64,000 bases of DNA. Origin: an uncultured Aquimarina sp. Its GTDB lineage: Bacteria; Bacteroidota; Bacteroidia; Flavobacteriales; Flavobacteriaceae. Location of the stretch: assembly GCA_947502885.1 (NCBI GenBank), contig CANNBP010000004.1, positions 1 through 64,000 of the forward strand, written 5' to 3'. This document shows, piece by piece, positions 1 to 9,400 of the stretch (its first letter is position 1; each line of letters starts with the position of its first letter). Position numbers and translations under genes: made by a program. Under the pieces are notes generated by a model that was not told the origin of the DNA, did not search any database, and saw only the letters and a program-made list of their open reading frames with translations.

Positions 1-647
1 ATTTGAAGATCAGGATGCTCGATACATTTGGGTTCTCCCGTTTTTAAATCGATATAAAAAGTTCCTGATAATCCATTAACATGAAACGGAAAAAGATCAG
101 GCTCAAAATCTGCTTGCTTTTTAGTGATCCTGTCAGCCCATCTAAAAAATGGTAAAATATCTTGTGGATCGTCATGAACAGTACCAGGATTCATCCCATA
201 TGCATTGATATAATCACTGTATGCTCTAACCTCTTTATGATAGGGGTTATAGATGAGTCCTGCATCATCAGCAACACCCATCACTTGTCGGGTCACCATA
301 CCCCCAACATTAAGGTTCCAGCCTAGTCCTACCCAGGTGGATATCTGATCGACTTTGATACCAGAGGCATCATAAGACAGACTGATAGGTACAGAAATTC
401 CACCAGAATTTACCTGATATAATGGAATACTAATATCAGGTGTACCCGTGTAGAGGTTGATCGAAGTATTTCCGTATTTGGTAAAAGCAGCCGCTTCTGG
501 TGAGTTGGGTACCTCTACATAGTTATGTAGCTCATAATCCCCTTCGGTTTGAACAGAGCTACCTGTAACAGCTTGTTGACAGTATAGCCTAGGCACAAGC
601 AAAAGACCCAGGACGACACCCATAATGACATTGAGATGTGTTCTCAT
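1..647 (-). CDS. RHS-type secreted protein, N-terminal part (truncated by window edge)
   Basis: The reading frame is open from an ATG at 647 to the left edge, so only about 215 N-terminal residues are visible. It begins with a hydrophobic signal peptide (residues 1 to about 24, ending YCQQ). The stretch PNSPEAAAFTKYGN, the LYTGTPDISIPLY segment and GLGWNLNVGG are typical of the N-terminus of large Bacteroidota RHS/YD-repeat surface proteins, related to SpvB/TcaC N-termini. The repeats and any toxin tip would lie outside the window, so they are unseen. It is preceded by a long leader that is duplicated upstream of the next gene, which suggests shared control. The role is unknown; a cell-surface or contact-dependent function is an inference from the family. 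Confidence 0.75.
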   Translation of the reverse strand, partial: MRTHLNVIMGVVLGLLLVPRLYCQQAVTGSSVQTEGDYELHNYVEVPNSPEAAAFTKYGNTSINLYTGTPDISIPLYQVNSGGISVPISLSYDASGIKVDQISTWVGLGWNLNVGGMVTRQVMGVADDAGLIYNPYHKEVRAYSDYINAYGMNPGTVHDDPQDILPFFRWADRITKKQADFEPDLFPFHVNGLSGTFYIDLKTGEPKCIEHPDLQ

Positions 648-718
648 AAATACGTTGTTTGTTAGATGGTTACAATTTTTCCGGCGGCAAATCTAGACTT
701 TATATTCGGTTCTCACAA

Positions 719-752
719 TTAACACATTAGGGAAAAATACCCTATTTGTTAA
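719..752 (-). promoter_or_regulatory. Leader hairpin upstream of RHS-type gene
   Basis: TTAACA at 719-724 pairs with TGTTAA at 747-752, and an inner AGGG (729-732) pairs with CCCT (740-743) across a short A-rich loop. It lies about 72-105 nt before the start codon, inside the predicted transcribed leader. A similar GGG-loop-CCC element occurs at 4344-4358 at about the same distance from the start of the next gene. It may be an mRNA structure or an operator; the function is unknown. Confidence 0.4.
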
Positions 753-821
753 AGGGGGAACAATTCTAGATCAACGACACCAATTTTTAATTTATTTAAT
801 TCGCTTTACTTTATTTCCAAG

Positions 822-996
822 GCAAGAGTACAACAAAGGAGTTTCATTTTCCGACATTGGTGATTTTTTTTAGTGGCAAATGTATACTCCCTGTAGTTGA
901 TTTCCATACAGATATCTGTATGAAGAAGCATTTTTTTTAAAAAAAGATGCAATTAAGATAAGACTGACGTAGTTTTCTTGTATCAAAATTATAAAT
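822..996 (-). repeat. Duplicated leader/promoter repeat, copy A
   Basis: About 175 bp nearly identical to 4436-4619, in the same orientation. Each copy lies about 170-175 bp upstream of a minus-strand gene start (647 and 4265). The most conserved part runs from the -7-like box through the 18-bp palindrome to the distal end near ATAAAT. It is noncoding in all frames as far as I can read. It is a duplicated regulatory region rather than a mobile element: I see no terminal inverted repeats or target duplication. Confidence 0.85.
877..922 (-). promoter_or_regulatory. Probable promoter with palindromic operator (RHS-type gene)
   Basis: On the minus strand TACATTTG (877-884) matches the Bacteroidota -7 consensus TAnnTTTG. 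Exactly 20 bp upstream begins the perfect 18-bp palindrome CATACAGATATCTGTATG (905-922), occupying the position where a -33 TTG would be expected. No good -33 TTG is present at the normal spacing. The geometry resembles an activator site centred near -41. The regulator identity is unknown. Confidence 0.6.
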
Positions 997-1025
997 TAGA
1001 TATCAACGTCAATTCGATTTCTATG

Positions 1026-4000
1026 CTATCGAATCAAACTAAAATGCCCTTTGTGTGTAGAGCCGTCCTGTCGTTCTACCAAAAACCAATATTCTGATGA
1101 GGGCATGGGGCGCCCATTCATGGTACCATCCCAACCCAAATCATTAGGACCTAGTTGTGCTAATAGTTTACCCAATCGATCAAAGATATAGGTTTTGATA
1201 TCGGGTTCTCTATCGGCATTATAAATCTGCCAGGTATCATGAAACCCATCACCATTGGGGGTGAAGTATTGAGGATAGAAGAACAAGAACACCTCTTGAG
1301 AAGCAGTACCACAACCGTTTTTATCTCTTGCATATACTGTATAATTACCAATATCAACATTGGTAAATCGATGATCATCTTGATAGGTAACCCCATCTAA
1401 TGAATATTCATATTCGAAACCACCTTGTGTAACCACTTCTATAGTATTATGATTTTGGGTCCAATCGGTAATCTTGATATCTTTGATTACCGGTACATCA
1501 GACTTGACAACAGTTATCGTTTTTATGTCTTCATAAAACAAATCCCCGACTGTTTTGGTTACAGTAACGGTATAGCTACCTATTTGATTTACGGTAAGTG
1601 TAGTTTCTGTAGCACCTGTAGACCATAAATAGGTATCAAAACCGGGTGTGGCGGTAATGGTTACCGATCCATTTTCACAAACAGGCCACGTATCTTGCAT
1701 GTCTAATATAGGCTTGCTGGCTACCATAACCCTAAACAAAGTAGTGCTATAACAATCAGGATGGTTACGATTTTGTACGCGCGCATATAGTGTTTGTGGG
1801 CTGCTGGTATTTTCAAAAGTACTCCCTACCAAAGGGTTCACATGGGTTTGGGCATCATTTGCCGTAAGGTGATATGATACCTCAAAAACCGAATCTGATT
1901 GCCCATTAAGGATAGCATTGTTTTGAAGCTCTAAATTAAAAACTTCTGAACCATCATTACTAGCATCATCCCAACTACTCATATCATCGGGTTGCTGTGC
2001 GGTTGGGGTTTGATAGGCTCCAATAGTAAAAGAAGTTATCGCATAACAATCGGTATTGGTTTGGTTTTGTATACGTGCATAGAGCGTAGTTGTACTAGAC
2101 TGGACTGGGTAATTATTAGAAAGTTGCCCTGTATTGCCAGTGGCATTAGGCATCGAATCAAAATATAATACCTCAAAAATAGTGTTGGATTGCCCGTTTA
2201 AGATCTGGGCATCATAATTTGATAGCATAAATGTAGCCGTTCCTGTAGCATTGCAGATCACATCATTGGATATAGGATGTGCCACTGGAGCCTGATCGAC
2301 ATGCAATTCAATATGATTACCAATCCCTATACATTGATTGTTGGCATCATCAACCCGAACATAAATATTTTGTATAAATGGTGAACTCGTATTGCTATAG
2401 TTGGTAATATCGGTAATGGCATCTCTTTCTTCGAGGGCAGCATCGATATCGGTATAATAAGTAACGGTAATGGTTTGCCCTACCGGAAACAAAGCTATGA
2501 TTTCGGCATGTGCAGTGCTTAAATCAAAAGTAGCGATACCATTGGTAGCATCACCGTCTGTTGCATCATCACATACCCGTAGTTCTTTGTTGTACGTTAG
2601 TGGTATTTGTGTCGTTGATACCACAAGGGCTACTCTAGTGATACTATAGCACCCTTCTGCATTTTCTATTCTAGCCCAAACGTTATCGGTATTCACTATT
2701 TGATTGGTATAGGTAGTAGGGTTTGGGATGACCAGCCCAGGAGTGCGTGCATCATTTTCTGTAGGGTGAAACGTTATGGTTACTGTACTTGGGTCTGCGA
2801 TAATATCGGGAATGGCCTCGGTAAGGTTAAAAGCACTAAACCCATCGGTATCATCATCACATTGTTGTAGGGTTACTAGAGCTGGGGTTATGGGTAGTGC
2901 AATTATGGTGATCTCATTGGTTTCGGTAATGGTTTGAGTGCCTATCGTAATACTTAGAGAAACCGTATAATCTCCGGGAGTAGTATAGGTATGAGTAGGA
3001 TTCTCTAGGGTAGAAGTTGTACTATCTCCAAAATCCCATAACAGGCTATCATAAGGATCAGAAATATTGGCACTAAACTGCGTGAGGTCTCCAAAACAGA
3101 GATCCTCTACATCAAAATTAACATGAAAAAAAGATTGAATAAAAGGAGGTAAACCTATACGAACTTTTCTTCCATTTAGGGAGATAAGATCTTTTTGATA
3201 ATTGCAGGCTATGCCCAATTCATTAGGAGAATTAATTCCATCCAGAAAAGTATTATTTTGCCTTGTAGAATATATTTTACCATCAGGTGCTAATTGTAAA
3301 GCACCAATAAAACGGATAGAAGTCCCTCTTGTAATATCAATACCTGAAGATATAATATCATTTGCTGATCCAGCTTTAAGATTAAATTGAAATATTCCTT
3401 TCGCCACATTTTCCATTTCTCCACTTACATATAACAACTCACTGTTTGGAGAAAATTCTATACCATAAACCCAATTAGTTATAGAATCATCCATAAGCGT
3501 TACAGGGTTAGAAACAATCCCTGTAGCATTATCAAAGTCAAATAATTGTATATCTAGTTTTCTTCTCGCTACAGCCAGTTTTTTACCATCTGGCGAGATT
3601 TTAATAGCTCCAATAGTATGTGCCAAATCTGGCCTAAAACTCGCGCCAACATGAGTCCCTACAGCGCTAATTACTGGGGTGGTATTAACTCCGGTATTGG
3701 TTACTTTAAAAGACATAAACTCATCGCTATCCCATTTATGGCTTACCACCCAAACTTCATTTCTATTTTTACCTTGGATAGCCGTAATTTTTTCTGTAGT
3801 TGGGGTATGTAGTAGAACATTCTTTGTAGCAGTAATCCCGCCTAAGCCTCCATCTAAAGTCATATCCACTTCTGAATAACGAAGTCCATTAGGGAATCTT
3901 AAATAATCTACAGTAAAAATATAATAGATGTTAGGGTCATTAGGTTTGGGCACAATCAAAGCAGAATGAGTACTCGACGAGTGCCCCAAAAGCCCCGTAC

Positions 4001-4265
4001 CATTAAGCATGGTAGCATGGTTTTTGTTATAAACCGTGATGCCATCAGAATAAAACAAAAGCTGACCATTAGCATCCGAAATAGTAGAGCATCCTTCTTC
4101 GGTATTCAATTGTCCATCGGTTAAGGCAACAGGGCTACCACTATTAAAGTCGAGTCCTGCATTTTCGCCAAAATACCAGATATTGGCTTCTTTTTGAGAA
4201 AAGAGTACGGTGCTAACTAACAAAAATAGTATGATACTATATATTTTTATACAATTTTGTTTCAT
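1026..4265 (-). CDS. T9SS type B sorting domain protein with N-terminal propeller-like region and PKD domain
   Basis: A 1079-residue secreted protein. The signal peptide is residues 1 to about 24 (ends LFSQ). An N-terminal beta-propeller-like region follows (WYFGENAGLDF; SPDGKKLAVARR; SPNSELLYVSGE). A PKD domain is near residues 392-455 (WDFGDSTTSTLENPTHTY). Next come several tandem modules of about 95 residues built around CDDxTDG, TVTYY and YVRV-type strands. The last 80 residues form the gliding-motility-associated C-terminal (CHU_C, type B) sorting domain, with YFTPNGDGFHDTW and ending HFSLIR. By family knowledge it crosses the outer membrane through the type IX system and is fixed to or released from the surface. 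The substrate is unknown; PKD and repeat modules suggest adhesion or glycan contact. It is paralogous to the protein at 46301-49123. Confidence 0.88.
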   Translation of the reverse strand: MKQNCIKIYSIILFLLVSTVLFSQKEANIWYFGENAGLDFNSGSPVALTDGQLNTEEGCSTISDANGQLLFYSDGITVYNKNHATMLNGTGLLGHSSSTHSALIVPKPNDPNIYYIFTVDYLRFPNGLRYSEVDMTLDGGLGGITATKNVLLHTPTTEKITAIQGKNRNEVWVVSHKWDSDEFMSFKVTNTGVNTTPVISAVGTHVGASFRPDLAHTIGAIKISPDGKKLAVARRKLDIQLFDFDNATGIVSNPVTLMDDSITNWVYGIEFSPNSELLYVSGEMENVAKGIFQFNLKAGSANDIISSGIDITRGTSIRFIGALQLAPDGKIYSTRQNNTFLDGINSPNELGIACNYQKDLISLNGRKVRIGLPPFIQSFFHVNFDVEDLCFGDLTQFSANISDPYDSLLWDFGDSTTSTLENPTHTYTTPGDYTVSLSITIGTQTITETNEITIIALPITPALVTLQQCDDDTDGFSAFNLTEAIPDIIADPSTVTITFHPTENDARTPGLVIPNPTTYTNQIVNTDNVWARIENAEGCYSITRVALVVSTTQIPLTYNKELRVCDDATDGDATNGIATFDLSTAHAEIIALFPVGQTITVTYYTDIDAALEERDAITDITNYSNTSSPFIQNIYVRVDDANNQCIGIGNHIELHVDQAPVAHPISNDVICNATGTATFMLSNYDAQILNGQSNTIFEVLYFDSMPNATGNTGQLSNNYPVQSSTTTLYARIQNQTNTDCYAITSFTIGAYQTPTAQQPDDMSSWDDASNDGSEVFNLELQNNAILNGQSDSVFEVSYHLTANDAQTHVNPLVGSTFENTSSPQTLYARVQNRNHPDCYSTTLFRVMVASKPILDMQDTWPVCENGSVTITATPGFDTYLWSTGATETTLTVNQIGSYTVTVTKTVGDLFYEDIKTITVVKSDVPVIKDIKITDWTQNHNTIEVVTQGGFEYEYSLDGVTYQDDHRFTNVDIGNYTVYARDKNGCGTASQEVFLFFYPQYFTPNGDGFHDTWQIYNADREPDIKTYIFDRLGKLLAQLGPNDLGWDGTMNGRPMPSSEYWFLVERQDGSTHKGHFSLIR

Positions 4266-4343
4266 AAATACTCAACTACTAGAGGTTCTGTTTTTGTGGC
4301 AGCAAACCTACAATATATATCTTGATCCTACAATCATACATAC

Positions 4344-4358
4344 AGGGGAAAAGTACCC
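4344..4358 (-). promoter_or_regulatory. Conserved leader element, second copy
   Basis: An AGGG...CCCT element with an A-rich loop, 79-93 nt upstream of the start codon at 4265. It corresponds in position to the stronger hairpin at 719-752. The outer stem is weaker here, so the conserved part may be the sequence rather than the fold. Confidence 0.3.
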
Positions 4359-4435
4359 TTTTTGTTGAAAGACAATATGCTATAAATCAACTGCACAATG
4401 TTATAAATACGTTATGTTAATTGTTTATTTATAAC

Positions 4436-4619
4436 GCAAGAGTACAACAAAGAAGTTTCATTTTACGGGATTGGTGTTTTTTTTTCATTTTTTTTTGTGG
4501 CAAATGTATCGCCCTAGGATTTGATTTCCATACAGATATCTGTATGAAGAAGCATTTTTTTTGAAAAAGATGCAATTAAGATAAGACAGACGTAGTTTTC
4601 TTGTATCAAAATTATAAAT
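4436..4619 (-). repeat. Duplicated leader/promoter repeat, copy B
   Basis: About 184 bp nearly identical to 822-996, located 171 bp upstream of the start at 4265. Differences are mainly length changes in T-runs and a few substitutions. The palindrome and the spacing to the -7-like box are fully conserved, which argues for selection on those parts. Confidence 0.85.
4501..4546 (-). promoter_or_regulatory. Probable promoter with palindromic operator (T9SS type B gene)
   Basis: The -7-like box (minus-strand TACATTTG, 4501-4508) is followed after exactly 20 bp by the same 18-bp perfect palindrome (4529-4546) as at 905-922. The 20-bp spacers themselves differ (9 of the first 13 positions) while the two elements are unchanged. 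The predicted transcript start near 4497 gives a leader of about 230 nt. Confidence 0.6.
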
Positions 4620-4663
4620 CACATACCAATGTCTCATCGATTATATCAATAGCGATAGCGGTT

Positions 4664-4850
4664 GGTAAACATACTTCGGCATGCTCAGTAGAACTATCGA
4701 GATGTTTTTGAAACCAAACAAAACCTATTCTCGATAGCTCTGCTAAGCCTTTCGACAGATTCAAGACAAGCACTGTCTAAGTATGTTAGCTTTAAAAGTA
4801 TTCGTCTTAAAACTCTATACCCTTCAACAGGCTCAGGAGAGACATACGTT
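4664..4850. repeat. Degenerate interspersed inverted-repeat region
   Basis: Noncoding DNA made of several related segments of the type CTTCGGCATGCTCAG, CTTTCGACAGATTCAAG and CTTCAACAGGCTCAG. The 4674-4702 region is an imperfect inverted repeat of about 4733-4758 (ACTATCGAG against CTCGATAGC), and ACATACTT also recurs inverted as AAGTATGT. Such segments resemble the scattered palindromic repeats seen between genes in many Bacteroidota genomes. No coding potential was seen. Confidence 0.6.
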
Positions 4851-4888
4851 TTATAACTGTACTATTACTAAAAGAACAAATTATAAAA

Positions 4889-4932
4889 AAAATCGAATCC
4901 CGTTACCAAATAGTAACGGGACTCGATTTTAA
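4889..4932 (-). terminator. Intrinsic terminator downstream of susD-like gene
   Basis: A stem of ATCGA-TCCCGTTAC against GTAACGGGA-TCGAT around a short loop, flanked by A and T runs on both sides, so it could work in both directions. It ends the susC-susD transcript. Confidence 0.85.
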
Positions 4933-4967
4933 AAACCCTTTGTAATCTAGTGCAATAAAACTACCTA

Positions 4968-6434
4968 TTAATAACCAGGGTTTTGTTGCCCTGCTACTGT
5001 TGGGTTTGCATTAATCTCATCTATAGGGATAGGGAATTGAAATCTAAAGTTTCCGGCTGCAAGGGTTGGAGACTCTGGTGGAGTTCCTGTTCCATCAATA
5101 ATATCCCCTGCAGATGAGTTGCGCATAATACTCTCTCCTCTACGTTTTATATCAAAGAATCGGTGTCCTTCGCAAGCTAGTTCAACCCTTCTTTCGAACT
5201 GAATGGCATCTTCTAAGGCTTGACCTGTTTCTGTTCCTGCCACAAAAGATGTATATCGCAATGCTCTTAGCTCATTCAACGTTGTTAAAGCATTAGATTC
5301 TTGAGTTAACTCAAATTGTGCTTCGGCTTTGTTTAACAATACTTCTGCAGCACGTAACACTTTTACATCTACTCTACCGTTTACCTGGCCTGATTCACCT
5401 AAAAATTTCTTTATAGCATTATAATCATTACCTTGATTACTTCCTACGAACTGCAAAACATCTCTTCTTGCATCGTCTGTAGAAATACTATTAAAAAAAT
5501 CAAAGTCAAGTACATATTCTGAAGTGGTATTACTACCAGAAGATTGACTATATAATACACCCACATTATTACCTCTTGATTCTGAAGTGGTGTTAATCGA
5601 GAGCTCTACAATTACCCCTGCATTATTCACGTCTGTATATACATCTGGGAGTTCTGTTGCGGTTGCCAAAGCTGTTGTAACTTTATTTGCTGCATCGATA
5701 GCTTTTTGATATGCTCCGTTGTATAAATATACCCTTGATAAAAGGGCGTTAACTCCATTTTTATTTAATCTTCCTTCTCCGTTATCATCTCCTATTAATG
5801 TACTTGCTAATTCTAGATCTCCTATAATCTCTTCATAATTAGAAGCTACTGTTTCTCTACCCGGTTGTTGTGCAAAAGGGTCTCCGCCAGTATCGCCATC
5901 TTCTACTTTAAGATAGGTAATCCCAAAAGAACCATTGGCACCCGAACTTTGTGTTGGGATCTGTCCAAAAATTCTTGCCAGATCAAAATGAGCCCACGCT
6001 CTTATAGCTAAAGCTTGTCCATGTATATTACCCTGAGCATCATCACCATCTAGATTACCTATTTGACCAATAACCAAATTTGCTCCATTAATAGCTTCAT
6101 AAGCTTCGCTATAATACAAAGGAATAGCTCCTAATGTGCTGGGTACATATCTGAAATCATGATAATCATCATTAGATTTTCTTCCTGTTTGTGCTTGTAT
6201 CACATTATCAGAAATAATATCAGGAATGCCTTGAAGACCTGAACCTGGACTGGAATAATATAGCCATAGCTGTCGGTATGCGCCATCTACACCTATTTGA
6301 AATGTTTCTGGAGTATTAAAAAAGGTACTTGGATCACCTTCTGTAAAAGGTTGTAAATTGTCTAATTCATCATCACAAGCAAAAAAGCCTAGTGAAAGAA
6401 ACAAAATAGCTATTATATAAATTTTATTGTTCAT
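4968..6434 (-). CDS. RagB/SusD family nutrient uptake outer membrane lipoprotein
   Basis: A 488-residue lipoprotein with a lipobox ending at Cys20 (GFFAC), then the SusD-type TPR-rich fold: an N-terminal helix-rich segment (FNTPETFQIGVDGAYRQLW), RAWAHFDLARIFGQIP around residue 150, and the C-terminal SusD signature (FERRVELACEGHRFFDIKR). SusD-like proteins sit on the outer face and form a lid over the SusC transporter, binding oligosaccharides or peptides. The gene lies 15 bp downstream of the susC-like gene, which is typical of a translationally linked pair. The ligand cannot be told from sequence, and no hydrolase genes accompany the pair in this window. Confidence 0.92.
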   Translation of the reverse strand: MNNKIYIIAILFLSLGFFACDDELDNLQPFTEGDPSTFFNTPETFQIGVDGAYRQLWLYYSSPGSGLQGIPDIISDNVIQAQTGRKSNDDYHDFRYVPSTLGAIPLYYSEAYEAINGANLVIGQIGNLDGDDAQGNIHGQALAIRAWAHFDLARIFGQIPTQSSGANGSFGITYLKVEDGDTGGDPFAQQPGRETVASNYEEIIGDLELASTLIGDDNGEGRLNKNGVNALLSRVYLYNGAYQKAIDAANKVTTALATATELPDVYTDVNNAGVIVELSINTTSESRGNNVGVLYSQSSGSNTTSEYVLDFDFFNSISTDDARRDVLQFVGSNQGNDYNAIKKFLGESGQVNGRVDVKVLRAAEVLLNKAEAQFELTQESNALTTLNELRALRYTSFVAGTETGQALEDAIQFERRVELACEGHRFFDIKRRGESIMRNSSAGDIIDGTGTPPESPTLAAGNFRFQFPIPIDEINANPTVAGQQNPGY

Positions 6435-6449
6435 CTCTTTTTTTTTAAA

Positions 6450-9400
6450 TTAAAATCCTACTTCGATTCCAAAAGTGTAAGACCGGGTTTGTGGATAACT
6501 AAATAAACTAAACTCTCCTGGGACAAAACCTTGATCTCCTTGTTGTCCATTTTCTGCAGAACCTAATCCAATTTCGGGGTCACCTTCATAACCTGTTATG
6601 GTTAACAAATTTTGTCCTGTAACAAAAAACCTTACGGAATCGAATTTAATCAGATCCAAAATTTTTCTTGGCATATTATAATCGAGAGTCAAGGTTCTCA
6701 ATCGTATAAAATCACCTTTTTCTAAGAATCTTGTAGTTCCTGATTGATCTGCATCACCCTGAAACAATGGACTTGGTAAAACGCCTGTATCCCCTGGTTG
6801 TTTCCAGTAGTTAAAAGCACTAGTACGTAAATTTGAATCAATATTTCCTATAAACTCACCTTGTGCTCTTTGATTATTTAAGATGTAGTTCCCACTTCTA
6901 TAAATAAAATCACTTCGTAATCCAAATCCTTTATATTTTATAGATGTAAAAAAACCTCCTTCTATATCGGCTATTGGAGATTTTCCTTCTTGAATCTTCT
7001 GAAAACTATCACTATAGGTTTCTGTAATATTCCCATCTAGATCAACATATTGCGGAGCTCCGTTTGCAGAGTTCACTCCAGCATATTCTACTAGATAATA
7101 AGAATTTATATCTTGGCCTTCTCTAAGAATTATATTACCAAAAGTTCCTGTAACTATATCTTGACCGTTAATTAATTTTTTAACTTCTGTATCTAAGAAG
7201 GTAACGTTTCCTCCTACTGAAATCAACAAGTCATCGGTTTTTAAAACATCTGCATTTAGGGATATCTCTAACCCACTATTTTCAACTTCTCCCACATTAG
7301 AGAAGATTGCATTATTCTCATCTCCAACGGTAAAAGAAATAGGCCTTTCGAGAAGAAGGTCTTTTGAGTTTTTCTTAAAATAATCTACGACCCCACTAAT
7401 TCTATTATTTAAAAATGCAAATTCTACTCCAATATCCAGAATTGCCTGTGACTCCCATTGGATAGATGGGTTTGGCGTATTGATCGGCGATGCCGTGGTA
7501 TTACCATTATAGGTATTATTAAACGTTAAAAGATCTACATACTGAAAATCAGGAATGTTTTGGTTACCAGAAGTACCATAGGAAGCTCTAAATTTTAGGT
7601 CCGTAAAAAATGAATCATCCATAAAACTTTCTTTAATTATGTTCCAAGCTAAACTCCCACTTGTAAAAATACCATACTTGTTTTCTGGTCCAAACTTTGA
7701 AGAACCATCTCTTCTTATAGAGGCAGATGCAATATATTTTCCTTCATAATCATAATCTACAAATAAGGCTTGAGAAAATAGAACCCTTCGATCTTCATCT
7801 GATCCAGCATCTGTAGCTTCTGCAGCAACATCTAAGTATGGGATATCTGCAGAAGGAAATCCTCTTGCTGAAGCAAATAAATCGGTTCTTATATTTTCAT
7901 TATACTCTAGTAAGAAACTAGTAGATAAATTATGTACCTCATTATAGGTATCGCTATAAGTAAACAAGTTAGATACATTATATTCAAAATCCAATGCATA
8001 ATTCTCTGTTTGAGTTCCCGGAAAGTTACTGTCTCCGATAAACCCTTGTAGCACCCCGCCTTGAAGCGATCTATTCGTTCTATTAAAACGATTACTTATA
8101 AGACCAACCGCAAATCGATTCGAGAATTTATCAGACAACGTTAAATTAGCAGCGAGATTACCAATGATTAAAAAATTACGGTTATTTTCTGGTTCTGTTT
8201 CTAAAGCCCTAGCAATCGGAAAAGAAGTGGTTGTTGGATTGTACACTGGGTTACCTTGAGGATCTACTACAATGTTACCCTCTGCATCTCTTGAAAAAAG
8301 AGGGTCATAAGGATTATAATCATACATCGCTCTAAATGGATTTTGAACATTATTTCTATCTCTTGGAAGATCTGTAGTACTTCTTGCAAATGATATATTA
8401 GATTCTAAACCTAACCAATCTTTGGCTTGATATGATGTATTTAAACGTGCGGTGATTCTTTCGAATCCATCAATACGATCAATTATACCCGTATTTTTAT
8501 CATAACCAAGAGATAAAAAGTAAGTTAAGCGTTCATCGGCTCCTGATATTGATAAAGCATTAGATTGAATTATAGAAGTTCTTAAAAGTTCTTTTTCCCA
8601 ATCTGTATTTAATGCTATCAACGCTTGTAACTCTGCTGGTGTAGAAGTTGCACCAGGAAGACTTGTTGCAGCCCCTACTCCTAAATCAGCAAATTGTTTC
8701 TCTATATCCAGTTTTTGAGCAGCATTCATTAAATCAAATGGATCGGGTATGCGTTCTCCAAAACCATAAGAAGAGGTAAACTTTATTTTAGCCTCTCCCT
8801 TTTTTCCTTTTTTGGTGGTTATTAAAACCACCCCATTTGCTCCTCTAGACCCATATTTTGATGCCGATGCAGCATCCTTTAATATGGATAATGATTCGAT
8901 ATCATTGGGGTTAAGATTCCCTAATGGATTAATATTATTGAATTCGGTATTATCTGTAATAGGAATAGGAACACCATCTATTACATAAAGTGGTGTTGTA
9001 CTTGCGTTTATAGAACCTACACCTCTAATTTGCACAAAAGCGGTATTACCAGGTCTACCATTGGCTGCGGTAACCTGCACCCCAGATGCCTGTCCTTGAA
9101 GAATATTATCAATACTTGTTGAAGGAACAAAATCTTCTAAATCCTGAGCCCCAACAACAGAGATAGCCGATGTTACATTTGACCTTTTTGAGGTACCGTA
9201 AGCCGTTACTACTACTTCTTCTAACTCGCTTGAGGATGCTTCCATTTTAATATTAATAGTCGTATTATCCCCAACCACAACACTTGCTGTTTCTAGGCCT
9301 ACATAACTAAAAGAGATGATATCTCCTTTATTAACAGATAATGTATATCTACCGTCAAAATCTGTTTGTGTTCCTGTTTTCGAGTTTTTTACAAGAACAT

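Noticed and set aside
1160..4000. Several short open frames on both strands inside the T9SS and TonB-receptor genes
   Set aside because: They lie inside long genes with clear domain evidence, lack start context and do not resemble any protein family I know.
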